A stretch of DNA of 64,000 nucleotides from Osedax fenrisi. Taxonomy: Eukaryota; Annelida; Polychaeta; Sabellida; Siboglinidae. The notes beneath the pieces are model-generated. The model ran no database searches. It saw nothing but the letters and a program-made list of their open reading frames with translations, and was not told where the DNA came from. How positions within the stretch are numbered: the first letter of the stretch is position 1; the number at the start of each line of letters is the position of its first letter. This document shows positions 19,142-29,929 of the stretch, one piece after another. The translations under genes were made by a program, and so were the position numbers. The stretch covers positions 8,989,919-9,053,918 of the forward strand of contig OZ025244.1 in the NCBI GenBank assembly GCA_964019155.1. The letters run 5' to 3'.

Positions 19142-19576
19142 CAGTTAACTCCCGATAAGTTGGACTCGCAAGGGACCGGGAAAAGTGTCCGACTTATCCG
19201 ATATTAAGAATATCATGCAAATAAGACATGAGATACTCAGCGTGAGTTAAATGGTTACCGAAATGTGGAATTATGCAACAATCAGCAACACAAATATTGT
19301 ATTCAATTATATTACTTACTAAAATTATAATATTCATTATTTAAAGTAAACATTTCTGACAATTTATAAAAAATCCGACTTATCCAGTATAGAAATCATA
19401 AAAATGACTATAATATGTGTCCGACTTATAGAAAAGTCCGACTTATCCAATACAACTTATCCGACTTATCCGATTAATTTAACATGGAAATAGATACAAA
19501 TCCAACCAAACAAAATAAATTTGTCCTACTTATCGAGAAGTCCGACTTATCCGTAGTCCGACTTACCGATAGTTGA

Positions 19577-19579
<3 letters not shown>
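19142..19579. mobile_element. pogo/Tigger-like MITE in a (TA)n tract (copy 1)
   Basis: Starts CAGTTAACTCCCGATAAG and ends TACCGATAGTTGACTG, with TA on both sides (TA target duplication of the Tc1/mariner-pogo group). The interior is built of many GTCCGACTTATCCG variants in both orientations and has no coding capacity. It is the same family as 40696-41106. The CAGTNAACTC…GTTGACTG ends are typical of pogo/Tigger-like elements; the assignment is by ends only. Confidence 0.85.
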
Positions 19580-19620
<41 letters not shown>

Positions 19621-19635
19621 TACGTAATATATATA

Positions 19636-19649
19636 CAGTCAACTATCGG
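19636..19649. repeat. Solo terminal repeat of the pogo-like MITE
   Basis: CAGTCAACTATCGG is the exact inverse of the right end of the MITE at 19142-19579, separated from it by (TA)n. Together they make a hairpin of about 85 bp around the TA tract. It looks like the end of a second element whose remainder is gone. Confidence 0.6.
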
Positions 19650-20253
19650 TATATATATGTTACGCTAATGACGATATGTCAGACGTTAATACTTGTATTG
19701 CTTTGTCAGCTCTATCTATATGGATGTATCTATAGATATAGGTATACCTACATACATATAGGTGTGTGTCATATCCAATGCTATTCGATATATGTTATAT
19801 TCAAAGTAGCGGTTATAATGTACATCGTAATAAATTGTATACCATCTATTGTCTACAGTGTATTGTCTACAATATATAATGTACAACTATAACGTATACG
19901 AATGATAACTAGATTAATAATACAGGCAGACGAGATCTCCTATACCTATTACGTAATCAACATAAACTAGCGGTGTATGCATTGTGTGTTACCCATGGAG
20001 GGTGTACCCATACTACTATAGTAGTATAAATATATATATACACATATATATATAAATACACACCCATATATATAATATACATAGTAGCATATGTATACAT
20101 GTAAACGCATGCGCCTATACACTTGCAGCATACGTTAATATATATCGCAGTATATACTTATATACTGTATATATTACTGTATATATTAGTGTATATTTTA
20201 CTGTATATATATACTGTATATATTACCGTATATATGCGTTAATACATATCGCA

Positions 20254-20298
<45 letters not shown>

Positions 20299-20417
20299 CT
20301 CTATTTTTGCATATTGACAGTTTTATTGGACAACTATTAAACTATAGGTAATTAATGTATGAGATAATGACGCATTTATCAGTAATATTAATATTAATTA
20401 ACCACGGGTTATATAAC

Positions 20418-20467
<50 letters not shown>

Positions 20468-21297
20468 ACATACACACATACACATATTCATACACACTTA
20501 TATGTGTATACCTCACAGGGTTATCCCATCATGTAGTCGTACATATACCTATACATATATTGTATACACATACCTATATGCTTATATAAACTACTAATAA
20601 GTGTTATACATATTTATATACATGTATATATACATGTATATACATATTATATACTATATAGTAAATAACGACTAACGATTTGCTGCGTGAATTCAGAATG
20701 TATATTATAATTAATGTTTTCAATGTTTATTAAAGTATTTTAAATTAAATAAATTATTAAACATTTTAATGTAACTAATGAGTTTTATTCAAATAAGATT
20801 AATATGCATTAAGTGTACAATAGGTGTACGATCACAAGACTTATATGCCACTTTCTTAGTTATGCATAACGTAATACATGCTTATAACATAATATATGTA
20901 TGCTTAGAATAGTGCACTATGGTATCTCCAGAATAAAGTTGTTAATGACATGCTATTTCTATATAGACATAACATACATTCTGATATATCTGTAGGGGAA
21001 AGTCTCCCATTACCTACTAAATGATTATTTGTAATAACTTATTCAATATTAAATATATTTATTTTAAATTTTGTAAATAGGGTAATATTATGACAATTAA
21101 TAATGTTGCTATTTTAAATTGTCGATATAATTATATTTACAAGAACAAACAGGGGGGTCGGTAATCGGAAACCTGTTCCTAATACCGACCCCCTTCTTCT
21201 ATTACCGACCCCCTAAAATAATCGTGTTATAAATAATTGTAGTATTATAATATCCAATAAAAATAGTAGATATACATAAATAGAATTAATTATAACA
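19650..21297. other. Microsatellite-rich intergenic DNA
   Basis: It contains tandem TACTGTATATATTA variants at 20150-20235, (TA)n at 20256-20288, and (CA)n at 20418-20490. A short inverted pair of GGGGGTCGGTAAT and ATTACCGACCCCCT occurs at 21150-21212, perhaps a minute MITE remnant. I see no gene. Confidence 0.6.
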
Positions 21298-22060
21298 TGC
21301 TCGCAATTTATTTATTAAAACCGAGGCTATCTTACTTCACCTTCCACTCCGAAGTAAAACTTTACCACTCCCTTTCCAATTAACATTAATGGACAGCTAA
21401 TCATATACCCAAGCCATGTCAAAAATCTTGGTGTTATATTTGACAATACTTTTAATTTTTATAGAAAACTGTCCCACATAACAAAACTATTAAATTACCA
21501 ACTACATTAACTACGCCTTATTCGTCATTCAATATCAATATCCACCGCTACTATTATAGCTTCTGCTTACATCCTACCTCTATTCGACTACTGCAATTTT
21601 ATCCTTTACAATCCCCTCATCGTATATTACTAAACTCCAAATTCTTCAAAATTCTATAGCTAGGTGTATATTCAACATACCAACATACATCCATAGGCAT
21701 ATATCTCCATTCCTAGTTAAACTCTACTGGCTACCTGTACGCCATAGAATCCTATATAAAACTCTACTACTGGCTCATAAAGCCATCCATCATGACTCTC
21801 CTGACTACCTAGCATCCCTACTCAAACTTAAATTACCAACTAGTACCACTACATGCTCCACCAATACGTTTCTACTTCAACTCCCTCCTAAACATAACTT
21901 ACATTCAACCAACACTCGCGCATGGGCAATATCCGTCACATACTCCTGGAACACTCTCCCTACATCCATCCGTATTACACCATCAACTCCAAACTTCATG
22001 TAAACATTTAAAAAACTTCAAAGTAGAGGTATAGGTTTCAGGCGTACAATTTGCAGACCA
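21298..22060 (+). pseudogene. L2-like LINE, reverse transcriptase C-terminal part, decayed
   Basis: Across several frames and stops the plus strand reads as the thumb and C-terminal region of an L2/Rex1-type reverse transcriptase. Pieces include KTEAILLHLP, VKNLGVIFDNTFNF, LPLFDYCNFIL, VKLYWLPVRHRILYK, LLLAHKAIHHDSPDYLASLL, and RAWAISVTYSWNTLPTSIR. This order is the family's standard one. It is truncated at the 5' end (no palm motif), has no intact frame, and runs into (TA)n at 22135-22197. The region is noticeably less AT-rich than its surroundings. Confidence 0.85.
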
Positions 22061-22131
22061 TTTTCTCCAGTGACCTACTACTAATTACTTTCCTACTATG
22101 TTCTTCAGTAATAATACTATTTCTCCACGTA

Positions 22132-22200
<69 letters not shown>

Positions 22201-22229
22201 ATACTTTCTATAGACAATTACATCTCAAG

Positions 22230-22309
22230 CGGTGTTCGGTGTTAAAGTAAATATTAAAGAAGACGTATGACCTACGTATTATTTATGTTTACTTTAACAC
22301 CGAATACCG
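22230..22309. repeat. Inverted repeat (hairpin), 37-38 bp arms
   Basis: Left arm CGGTGTTCGGTGTTAAAGTA… (22230-22267) and right arm …TACTTTAACACCGAATACCG (22273-22309) pair with few mismatches around a 5-base loop. Confidence 0.8.
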
Positions 22310-22318
22310 TACAAGTAA

Positions 22319-22561
22319 CTGTCGCATTATTCTCAGTTTTAGTTAATACAGGAATTATTTAATTATAGTATTTGAGTTTTCGAAATCGAATATAATACGC
22401 GATCTAAAAGAGGTTACACGCGTGTATCTGCTATAGTAGATGTATACAATGTAGGTATACTATACATCTGTCGTGTATTGTATTCGATTTCTCAAACTCA
22501 AATATATGTATACTATAATTAATAATTCCTTTATTAAATATAACTGAGAATTATGCAACGT
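22319..22561. repeat. Foldback element, arms of about 85-90 bp
   Basis: Left arm 22319-22402 (TGTCGCATTATTCTCAGTTT… to …CGAAATCGAATATAATAC) and right arm 22470-22561, its diverged reverse complement, surround a 67-base loop with ACGCGTGTATC. It directly follows the hairpin at 22230-22309. No coding sequence or obvious duplication. Confidence 0.75.
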
Positions 22562-23559
22562 AGAATTATAAACATAGGCATATGTATACATATATTCACC
22601 TATAGGCGTACATATATATATAAATATGCATTCATGTGTATACAATACATACACTAATATTATACATACATATCTCATATACGTGATGTATTCTACATTG
22701 CATATGTGTACATTTATACATATATCATATATGATATATGTATATATATATATATTCTTACACACACACACATATATATATATAGCATATATGCTATACA
22801 GAATATGTATACAAAGCATAGTACGGGTCACATATGGAGTATGCTAACAGTACTACTAATGAATATACGAAATAATACAATAATATGCAATATATATCGA
22901 CGTACTAACGATTAATAAAGCAGCCGTTTCTATTGCTGTATACGATAGTGATGTATGTTTCGTAAAATTAATATTATTTAACGTTTTATTAAATTATTTA
23001 AAAATAAAATTGTAATTATAAATATTTTAATAACTAAGTGAATTATAAAATATTCGAGTACAACGTATTATCATTATAATACGTATTACAATACTACTAT
23101 TAAAACATTAGGATTGAAATCGGTGTGATTCACTTGATATATATATAAATATTGTGTATGATAAGTATCCGAAATATTAATATTCTTTACAGTTTAATAT
23201 GCTAAGACCAATAAGATATGTTATTTATAATACTCGTAATTACTTATAGTACCTAGTATAAATCACAGAAGTAGATTTAAAATAAATACTTCTGATTATA
23301 ATAATTTATATTTACTTTATTTAATGATATTTTAATAAAACTTAATTCTAAACATCTGTTACCTATTACGATGAACTTTTTCATCGTCTGCTGAAATATA
23401 TAATTTGTACGAAAGTTATTTGTGAAATGTAGAAACATGCATAACACGAAAATCTTATTGTTAGTGTTTTAGCATACTTTAATAATAGTTGGTAAGCGTA
23501 TACACGTATATATCACAGAGCTAGAGAGACAACTTTCTCTCTAGCTCTGTGGTTTATAT
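22562..23559. other. AT-rich intergenic DNA
   Basis: Short TA and CA tracts occur around 22740-22785. A small perfect-looking hairpin CAGAGCTAGAGAGA / TCTCTCTAGCTCTG lies at 23514-23550, immediately before the LINE tail. I see no gene. Confidence 0.6.
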
Positions 23560-24205
23560 GATGATGATGATGATGATGATATTGAGTGTATTAGCACTAA
23601 AATAGACCCCTTCACTCGTGCGGGAAGAAAATAATAATAAAATAATAGTAATACGATAATAATTTAATAATAATATACATTCAATATACCATGGAAAACA
23701 ATACTAAATAATATAAAGGACTATTATATACTACAGTCTGCATTGATATGGTGTAGTGTTATATACTACAGACTGCATTGATATAGTATAGTGTTATATA
23801 ATAATACGATAATAATAATACAATAATAATTTAATAATGATATACATTTAATATAACAAAGACACAAATAATAAGTTGGATGATTTAATGATTATGAGTA
23901 GAGATAAAAGAAGAAATAAGATTTATAAATCTTTTGTAGGATCTAATAGAACGAATGGTAGGAGGGAGGGAATTCCATAGGGTTGGACCGGAATTTTTAA
24001 AAGCTCTAGAATTTAGGGAAGTTTTATTAGAGTTCTGGGAGATAAGTAGAGGAGCATTTTGGTAACTAAGAGAAGATAATATAGTACGTTTTTTGATTAG
24101 ATCAGAGATATAGCTAGGGGTGAAAGAATATATTGATTTATGGATTATAGATAGTATACGTAATTTACACCTGAGGGAGAAGGGTATATACAATATATAC
24201 ACAAT
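23560..24205 (-). pseudogene. L2-like LINE 3' end, C-terminal reverse transcriptase fragment
   Basis: Minus-strand reading from about 24202 down to 23885 gives a 105-codon open stretch ending in the hallmark SRAFKNSGPTLWNSLPPTIR region that closes L2/CR1-type ORF2 proteins. A 3' UTR follows, ending at about 23560 with GCTAATACACTCAATATC and (ATC)n. The terminal sequence matches the solo tail at 18687. 5'-truncated and not functional. Confidence 0.82.
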
Positions 24206-25048
24206 GACTCATGGTATATGACTCATTTTGTTTTAAATTAATCCGGATGTTGATAACATATCAATATTTAATGTAAATGGTGTAACGAGACATACATATA
24301 GGACATACCTATAGGACACACCTATAGGACACACCTATATGTCCTATATCAGAAACGGACAATAACGAACACATTTATTTAGTTGGAGAGTAAATAACAT
24401 TTTGCAAACGATTCGAATATATTTCGATGTGCATATATTTTATATAATAAACAAAACGAGTACTTAATGATAATTAACAACAATTGCATAGAAATAACAG
24501 GCTACATTTAATGTTATTCACGAATAATAATATGAATATTATCTCACCTATGAGATGTTATCACAAGTAAAACATAGGTACTCGGTTCAGTATTACATTG
24601 CATTTTTACATTTACATTTACGTTTTCGGTTTTCGGACTGCGAACTGCGCTTATAATAGCAATATAGCAATCGGCCGTCCATATATATTTGAAGTTAATG
24701 TTTCAGATTATATAAGTGGTTTTATTAAAGTTTAACGTTGACTCGCGTACACAATATAGAATTGTTACTGCCCGTCGGGTCGTACACGGGAGATTAGGAA
24801 TTATATGTTTATATTTTACTTACCATTAGATCTGCACTAATTTGTATGTGCAACAATACTTTACATAGTATACTAAGATAAGCACTATAGTGCTTATCTA
24901 GTAGATAATATCTACCATATACCTATATTATAATGACTATATATATAATACTAATAATCTTATAATATAAATATATACCGTATATGATGTATAGGAATAA
25001 CCTATATATAACAAATATTACTGTGGGTTTGATGTACACTAAGTACCA
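24206..25048. other. AT-rich intergenic DNA
   Basis: Tandem AGGACACACCTAT units at about 24298-24345, and a less AT-rich patch at 24600-24790 in which I recognise nothing. Confidence 0.55.
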
Positions 25049-25056
25049 CTAGGTAC

Positions 25057-25554
25057 TAGTGATGTATATGATGCTAAAATCTAAAGCATGATGCAGTCTT
25101 AACTCGGCTCGGGCTCGTTTTGTTAGAGTCTCGGCTCGGCTCGGCTCGGGCTCGTTTTTTTTTCCGAAAATGAAAGTCTCGGCTCGGCATCAATAACCAT
25201 AAGTCTCGGCTCGGAATAAAAAAGCTCGGTATTATTTACACCACTAGATGAAATTTACATTATTATTCACTGAATCGCGAAGTTGGCGCAGATTATTTTT
25301 GTTAAATTGATGTAAATGTGAAATATATAAAAATTAGTATTACAATGTAATTTCAAAAAAGCATCATTTCGACTCTGTAATGTTTTGTAAAAGTCTCAAC
25401 TCGGCTCGGGCTTGTTTGGCTAGAGTCTCGGTTTGGCTCGGGCTCGTTTGGCTAGAGTCTCTGCTCGGCTCGGGCTCGTTTTTTTTCCGAAAATGAAAGT
25501 CTCGGCTCGTCATTAAAAACCAAAATCCACGGCTCGGCATCATTTACATCACTA
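25057..25554. mobile_element. Non-autonomous hAT-type element with perfect 8-bp duplication
   Basis: Ends TAGTGATGTATATGATGC and GCATCATTTACATCACTA, flanked by identical CTAGGTAC copies (25049-25056 and 25555-25562). The interior is filled with CTCGGCTCGGGCTCGTTTT units. There is no transposase. It shares the terminal TAGTGAT and the CTCGGCTCG motif with the larger element at 11577-12653, so both belong to one hAT group. The perfect duplication suggests fairly recent insertion. Confidence 0.92.
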
Positions 25555-25629
25555 CTAGGTACTATGTGAATTCACCGTATAGATGTATATTGAGGTCATT
25601 GTGCTATTTCCTATAATGTTATTATTTTA

Positions 25630-25810
25630 TAAAAATTATAAAAACTAATTTATATTGCATGTAATTTAATAGAACAATGAAAACATATTTGTGTGAAAAT
25701 CGAAGCAAACCTAAATCTAATTAAGTGATTTATATAATACTGCTAACAGCGGGACGGGTCAATAATAATTATGTTTCATATACGCATCTACTAGATAGTG
25801 AGTTTTAAAT
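25630..25810 (+). repeat. Partial copy of the foldback element at 5798-6615
   Basis: AACTAATTTATATTGCATGT… through CTGCTAACAGCGGGACGG and CTAGATAGTGAG follows the outer half of the right arm at about 6495-6640 with moderate divergence. A second piece, ATTTATAATGTAAATTCGTA, at 26370-26430 matches the inner right arm (about 6331 on), so the order of the two halves is swapped here. Confidence 0.6.
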
Positions 25811-26137
25811 CTTTTCTACGCAACATTTGTGTATATATGTGTTTATTTACAATACACATATATATTGTATGTAATTAATATTACATATATGAATGAATGA
25901 ATGCATGATTTAGTTTATTTAAAAACACCGAATATAGCGGAAGCCCTCACTGCTGTATAGCTGTATACCCCTTTTAAGGTAACGAAAAAACAAATATCAA
26001 CAAACGAATTGATTTTAAGAATCGTAGTTAATAAAAATAAGTAATACTATATAAATAAATCATATACGAATAAAAAGGTAGTTAGGTATATAAACTATAG
26101 TTTAAGTGATTTTTTAATTTAATTTAAATACAATACG

Positions 26138-26970
26138 ATGATTGGATCTCGCGTAGATCATACATGGTGGGGTATTTAAATACGAGGAACAACGGAGGAG
26201 AATGCACTAGAGCTGAATACATTTCTAGTAGCACCTCTAAAGTCAACCATTGTTGAAAGATCGGGAATTGAATGTACTAGTCTGAAGATGGTTAAAGATG
26301 CTTGGGGTAAGGAATTGGTCTAGGGTTAATTTTAGAAGGTATATAGTATATAGTAATATATAGGTTTAATTTTCAGAGAAATGTGATATTTATAATGTAA
26401 ATTCGTATAAAACTCTACACTTTTTAAACATAAAAAAGAGTAGATGGTCGAAGGTAAAAAGTACGGTAAAAATTACGATGGCCGTGGTATACCACGATAT
26501 GAAGGATCCTTCAAGGCATCGATACCTCGACTCTTGGGTTTGTTAACAGTTGGATGGTTGATGGGACATATTTGATGCGGTGTAATGCCTACATCGGAGC
26601 TCTGTCTTTGAAATTTAGAAAACCAGATCTAGTTTGTTTGGAAAACAAATTTGGGAGTGGTGTGGGTTGTGGACGTTTCGATTTTGGCGGTGATTTTAGT
26701 CTGTAGAATGCTCACATCGAAAAGGTCAACTACTACACGAAAGAGTGCATCACATCTTGGGTTAGAGATAAAAGCGGTATGAGTAACAATTTAGTCAGCG
26801 AATTCTGAATTGGCGAGCTGCCTCGTCGACAACGAGTTACGATGAACTTTCACCGATATGGTGTTCTAAACGGATGATTACGAGTGTCATGTAGATGGAT
26901 TTATGATGAATTTCGCAAGAGTAGGCTACGCGCCGTAGTTCATTATGGCGGCAACCCGATCCCGATTGAG
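26138..26970 (+). pseudogene. Decayed coding island of unknown origin
   Basis: I do not recognise it. The plus strand is clearly less AT-rich than its surroundings and holds long frames broken by few stops. From 26138 (ATG) to 26323 there are 61 codons with a single internal stop. From 26432 a frame begins MVEGKKYGKNYDGRGIPRYE. After a frameshift near 26520, a frame runs to 26970 with only three stops; it includes LENKFGSGVGCGRFDFGGDF, HIEKVNYYTKE, and VVHYGGNPIPIEP. A piece of the foldback repeat (26360-26430) separates the two parts, and the palindromic MITE at 26975 cuts the right end. Such a pattern indicates a once-functional gene, perhaps from a transposon or an integrated DNA virus, but no family can be named from sequence alone. 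Confidence 0.5.
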
Positions 26971-26974
26971 CCCC

Positions 26975-27328
26975 CCCAGCAAACAGTAAGAGCAGCATAA
27001 TAGCAGCATAACAGCAAATGATAGAGCCTCAAATGTTTACATTGTGCTATTATGCTGCTATTAAATGTCTATTATGCTGCTATTATGCTGCTATTAATTT
27101 GATATGATATTATGCTGCTGTTATGCTGCTGTTATGCTGCTATTATGCTGATCTTATGCTGCTATTAATTTTAAATGTCTATTATGCTGCTATTATGCTG
27201 CTATTAATTTGATATGATATTATGCTGCTGTTATGCTGCTGTTATGCTGCTATTATGCTGATCTTATGCTGCTATTAATTTTAAATGTCTATTATGCTGC
27301 TATTATGCTGCTCTTACTGTTTGCTGGG
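26975..27328. mobile_element. Palindromic MITE rich in TTATGCTGCTAT units (copy 2)
   Basis: Perfect inverted ends CCCAGCAAACAGTAAGAGC / GCTCTTACTGTTTGCTGGG, continuing as GCAGCATAATAGCAGCATAA. The interior is about 300 bp of ATTATGCTGCTATT-type units, including a direct duplication of about 120 bp (about 27058-27177 repeated from 27178). It is homologous to 14878-15233 through AGCCTCAAATGTTTACATT. No target duplication could be set with confidence. It has inserted in or at the edge of the decayed coding island. Confidence 0.85.
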
Positions 27329-28212
27329 CCTGCTGATTGATGATATTGATAATGAATCCTCGGACTCGTTTTCGGTTGAAATTGGTACGTAAGGCAATCT
27401 TGGGTGAGGACCCGAGTGGGTAAGTTAGTCGACTACTCAAACCTAGAAAACCACATTCTTAGGTACGACATCTATCGGTATCGTATCAAAATGTATCTTG
27501 TAAGCATGAGGCTTGTGGTAATATGTTATCATTTTACGGTCTGGCCGTGATTCGGAGGGAGTTAAATGGTTCTCCGAATCACGGTCAGAATATTCGTCTA
27601 ATAGAATATCATCTGATTTTCCTCAATATCACTAGAGGTTTCAGAAGATTGTTGAGATATCAAGGCTTACATATTACTAATGTCTTTTATTCTAAGAATA
27701 GTAAACGGTGCTTGCATCGCCGTCTAAATGAAAGCCACTTAAGATTATATTGGTACATATCTGTAAGCGTATGGTCGCGGCGATTAACATTATAAATAAG
27801 TCGTATAGAAGCGCGAATACTCCTATTTACTTTTTTATATAGTGCTATTTATGTCACTAAACAATGACCCACAGTATTCTATTCTAGATAATACAAGAGA
27901 ATTACTTAGCAATATTTTCTGATAAGGATGATTCTACGTAAATGGTAATTTGCATACTTAGATATAGAATTCATGTGCTGACCAAAAGATAAATTACTGT
28001 ACATAATAAGGCCAATGTGGTAAGGCCAATGAATGGGTTCGACACAAGCTTTCCTAAAAACATGTTTTATTAAAAGTACTCTACTTATTATATCTCAGAA
28101 ACATTCATTATCATTCAACGTAATATTAATTAAGAAGTTAAATTATACACAATAACATCAACATGCCTGTGTTGCGTGTATGACTCACACTGTACGTGCT
28201 CTATTTACACTC

Positions 28213-28258
<46 letters not shown>
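27329..28258. other. Intergenic DNA, partly continuing the decayed island
   Basis: 27329-27790 remains less AT-rich and may be more of the island. It includes an inverted pair, CTGGCCGTGATTCGGAG / CTCCGAATCACGGTCAG, at 27541-27589, and a 90-codon frame at 27523-27795 that I do not recognise. A 60-70 bp stretch at 28010-28085 is the inverse of part of the tandem repeat at 32848 (GTAAGGCCAATGAATGGGTT). (TA)n occupies 28216-28255. Confidence 0.45.
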
Positions 28259-28259
<1 letters not shown>

Positions 28260-29410
28260 CTGCATGTGTGGCTCAGTAGCTAAGGCGTCAGAAACATAAG
28301 CAGTAAGATACGGATTCGAGCCTCGTCCGGACCATTAATTAATTTTATAAAATGGATCTTAAAATATTATTTAGAAGTGATCTTATATAATTGTGTATAA
28401 ATAAATGATCGGTTCTCGTTAAAACCATGGATACCTTAATATGAAAGCGGCTTCGAAGGGACATTAGAGCCATATATGGCTATAAGTGAAAACTTCATAG
28501 GGATAGAAGGGAGTAGTGGAGGATATTTTGTATGACTTTGTAGAATTGTAATACATCGATGAATAGTTGATGTTATAATTTCATATTTTCAAATGTAATA
28601 GAATATGTATCGTTATATATTATTGCTATTTTTATTTTTACTTTAACTCATATATTTCTAATATTAATATGAGTTTAGTTACACTCAAAAAATAACGAAA
28701 AAATAGCGCAAGAAGGGAGTAGTGGATTTTAGTACCAAAATAAATCAATAGGTATCTCGCTATATATTCGATTCATTTTTTCAGTTTTTATTATTTTAAT
28801 AATATATATTGTATTTATATATTCATATAATATATATTCATGCCGACGCACGCATTTTATTTAAGATTTAGATTTTTTAAATTGTGAACAAAAATTAATT
28901 AAAAAAATTAGACCTATATTACTCGATTTTGATTGGTTTATTTTCATCCACTATATCCTTCTCAGTTCGTCCACTATACCCATTTGAATATGGTACTTTA
29001 GAATACCTATATCTTTTTACTAATATAATATTTTCATATACTATAAACATAACGTAATAGATAGCAAATTATATTTTATTAATATATAAGAAAATATGTA
29101 TTTATAATTAATAATCAATGCAGTAAAGTAAATTTCCAAAACTGGTTTTTATAGAATTTTGAAAAAAAAATATTATGTAATTAATTTAATATATTGATTA
29201 ATTATTTTTGAAAAAAAATTACTCGTTGTTGTAGATATTGTAATTGTCTAAATATTTTGTATATATCTTTTTTTTGTATCTATGACCATTTTCTCGTAAA
29301 TGTAAATTACCACTACTCCCTTCTCGCCAGCTACCCCCTTCTATCCTATACGTTACTGGATGGGATGAAAGGACTCAACCAAATAAAAATAACAAAATAA
29401 CAAATAACAA
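28259..29410 (+). mobile_element. tRNA-derived SINE split by an 850-bp DNA element
   Basis: The 5' part, 28259-28497, starts ACTGCATGTGTGGCTCAG with A box and B box (GATTCGAGCCTCGTCC) and runs through GGTTCTCGTTAAAACCATGG to AAAACTTCA. The 3' part resumes at 29349 with CGTTACTGGATGGGATG and ACTCAACCAAATAAAAATAA, and ends in (AACAAAT)-like repeats at 29410. The two parts join to the layout of the uninterrupted copy at 59427-59725. Confidence 0.85.
28498..29348. mobile_element. Non-autonomous DNA transposon inside the SINE
   Basis: Inverted ends TAGGGATAGAAGGGAGTAG (left) and the inverse of TAGGATAGAAGGGGGTAG (right). The ends may include a TA target duplication. The motif GAAGGGAGTAGTGG occurs again inside at about 28713 (direct) and 29311-29327 (inverted), with a weaker inverted version near 28951. 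About 851 bp, AT-rich, no transposase. The superfamily is undecided; a TA duplication would fit Tc1/mariner. Confidence 0.75.
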
Positions 29411-29412
29411 TA

Positions 29413-29482
<70 letters not shown>

Positions 29483-29565
29483 ATATATATTATGTATATA
29501 TTATACATATATATATATATAATATATATACATATATATATATATTATATATATATATGATATTA
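29411..29565. repeat. Long (TA)n and imperfect TA-rich tract
   Basis: Almost pure alternating TA over about 29411-29477, then imperfect TATATTATA blocks to 29565. It is one of about 25 (TA)n tracts of 25 bp or more in the window (others include 22135-22197, 43853-43913 and 38503-38553). Confidence 0.9.
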
Positions 29566-29929
29566 TAATAAGTCTAATAATTCATGTGTTAGCATTCATA
29601 GCGAACGGACGACGTCCGTCGGACGTGTTTATAAACGCAATCAACCGTAAAAAATACAGCTAATTTATTTATCATATTCTATATAACATTATATGTTAAT
29701 ATTATTTCCAAAATTTATTATCAGTATTTATATACATATTAATTACACATATATTATATTTATCATGTATTATTAAAATATATATATATTTGTTTAATTT
29801 GCTTATTTAATAGTGAATACATTGTATATTACATGTAAACATTATATAACAGTGTCTGTGTATATTATTTACATTATTTATTATCAGTATTTATTTATAT
29901 ATATTAATATATAATTAATACGAAATAAA

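Noticed and set aside
22051..22245. Tyr/Ile-rich frames (YIYIYI) here and at 43774-43986, 42094-42291, 31876-32118
   Set aside because: Translations of (TA)n tracts.
27523..27795. 90-codon plus-strand frame
   Set aside because: No recognisable domain; contains a hairpin that fixes both strands' codons. Kept only as part of a possible decayed island.
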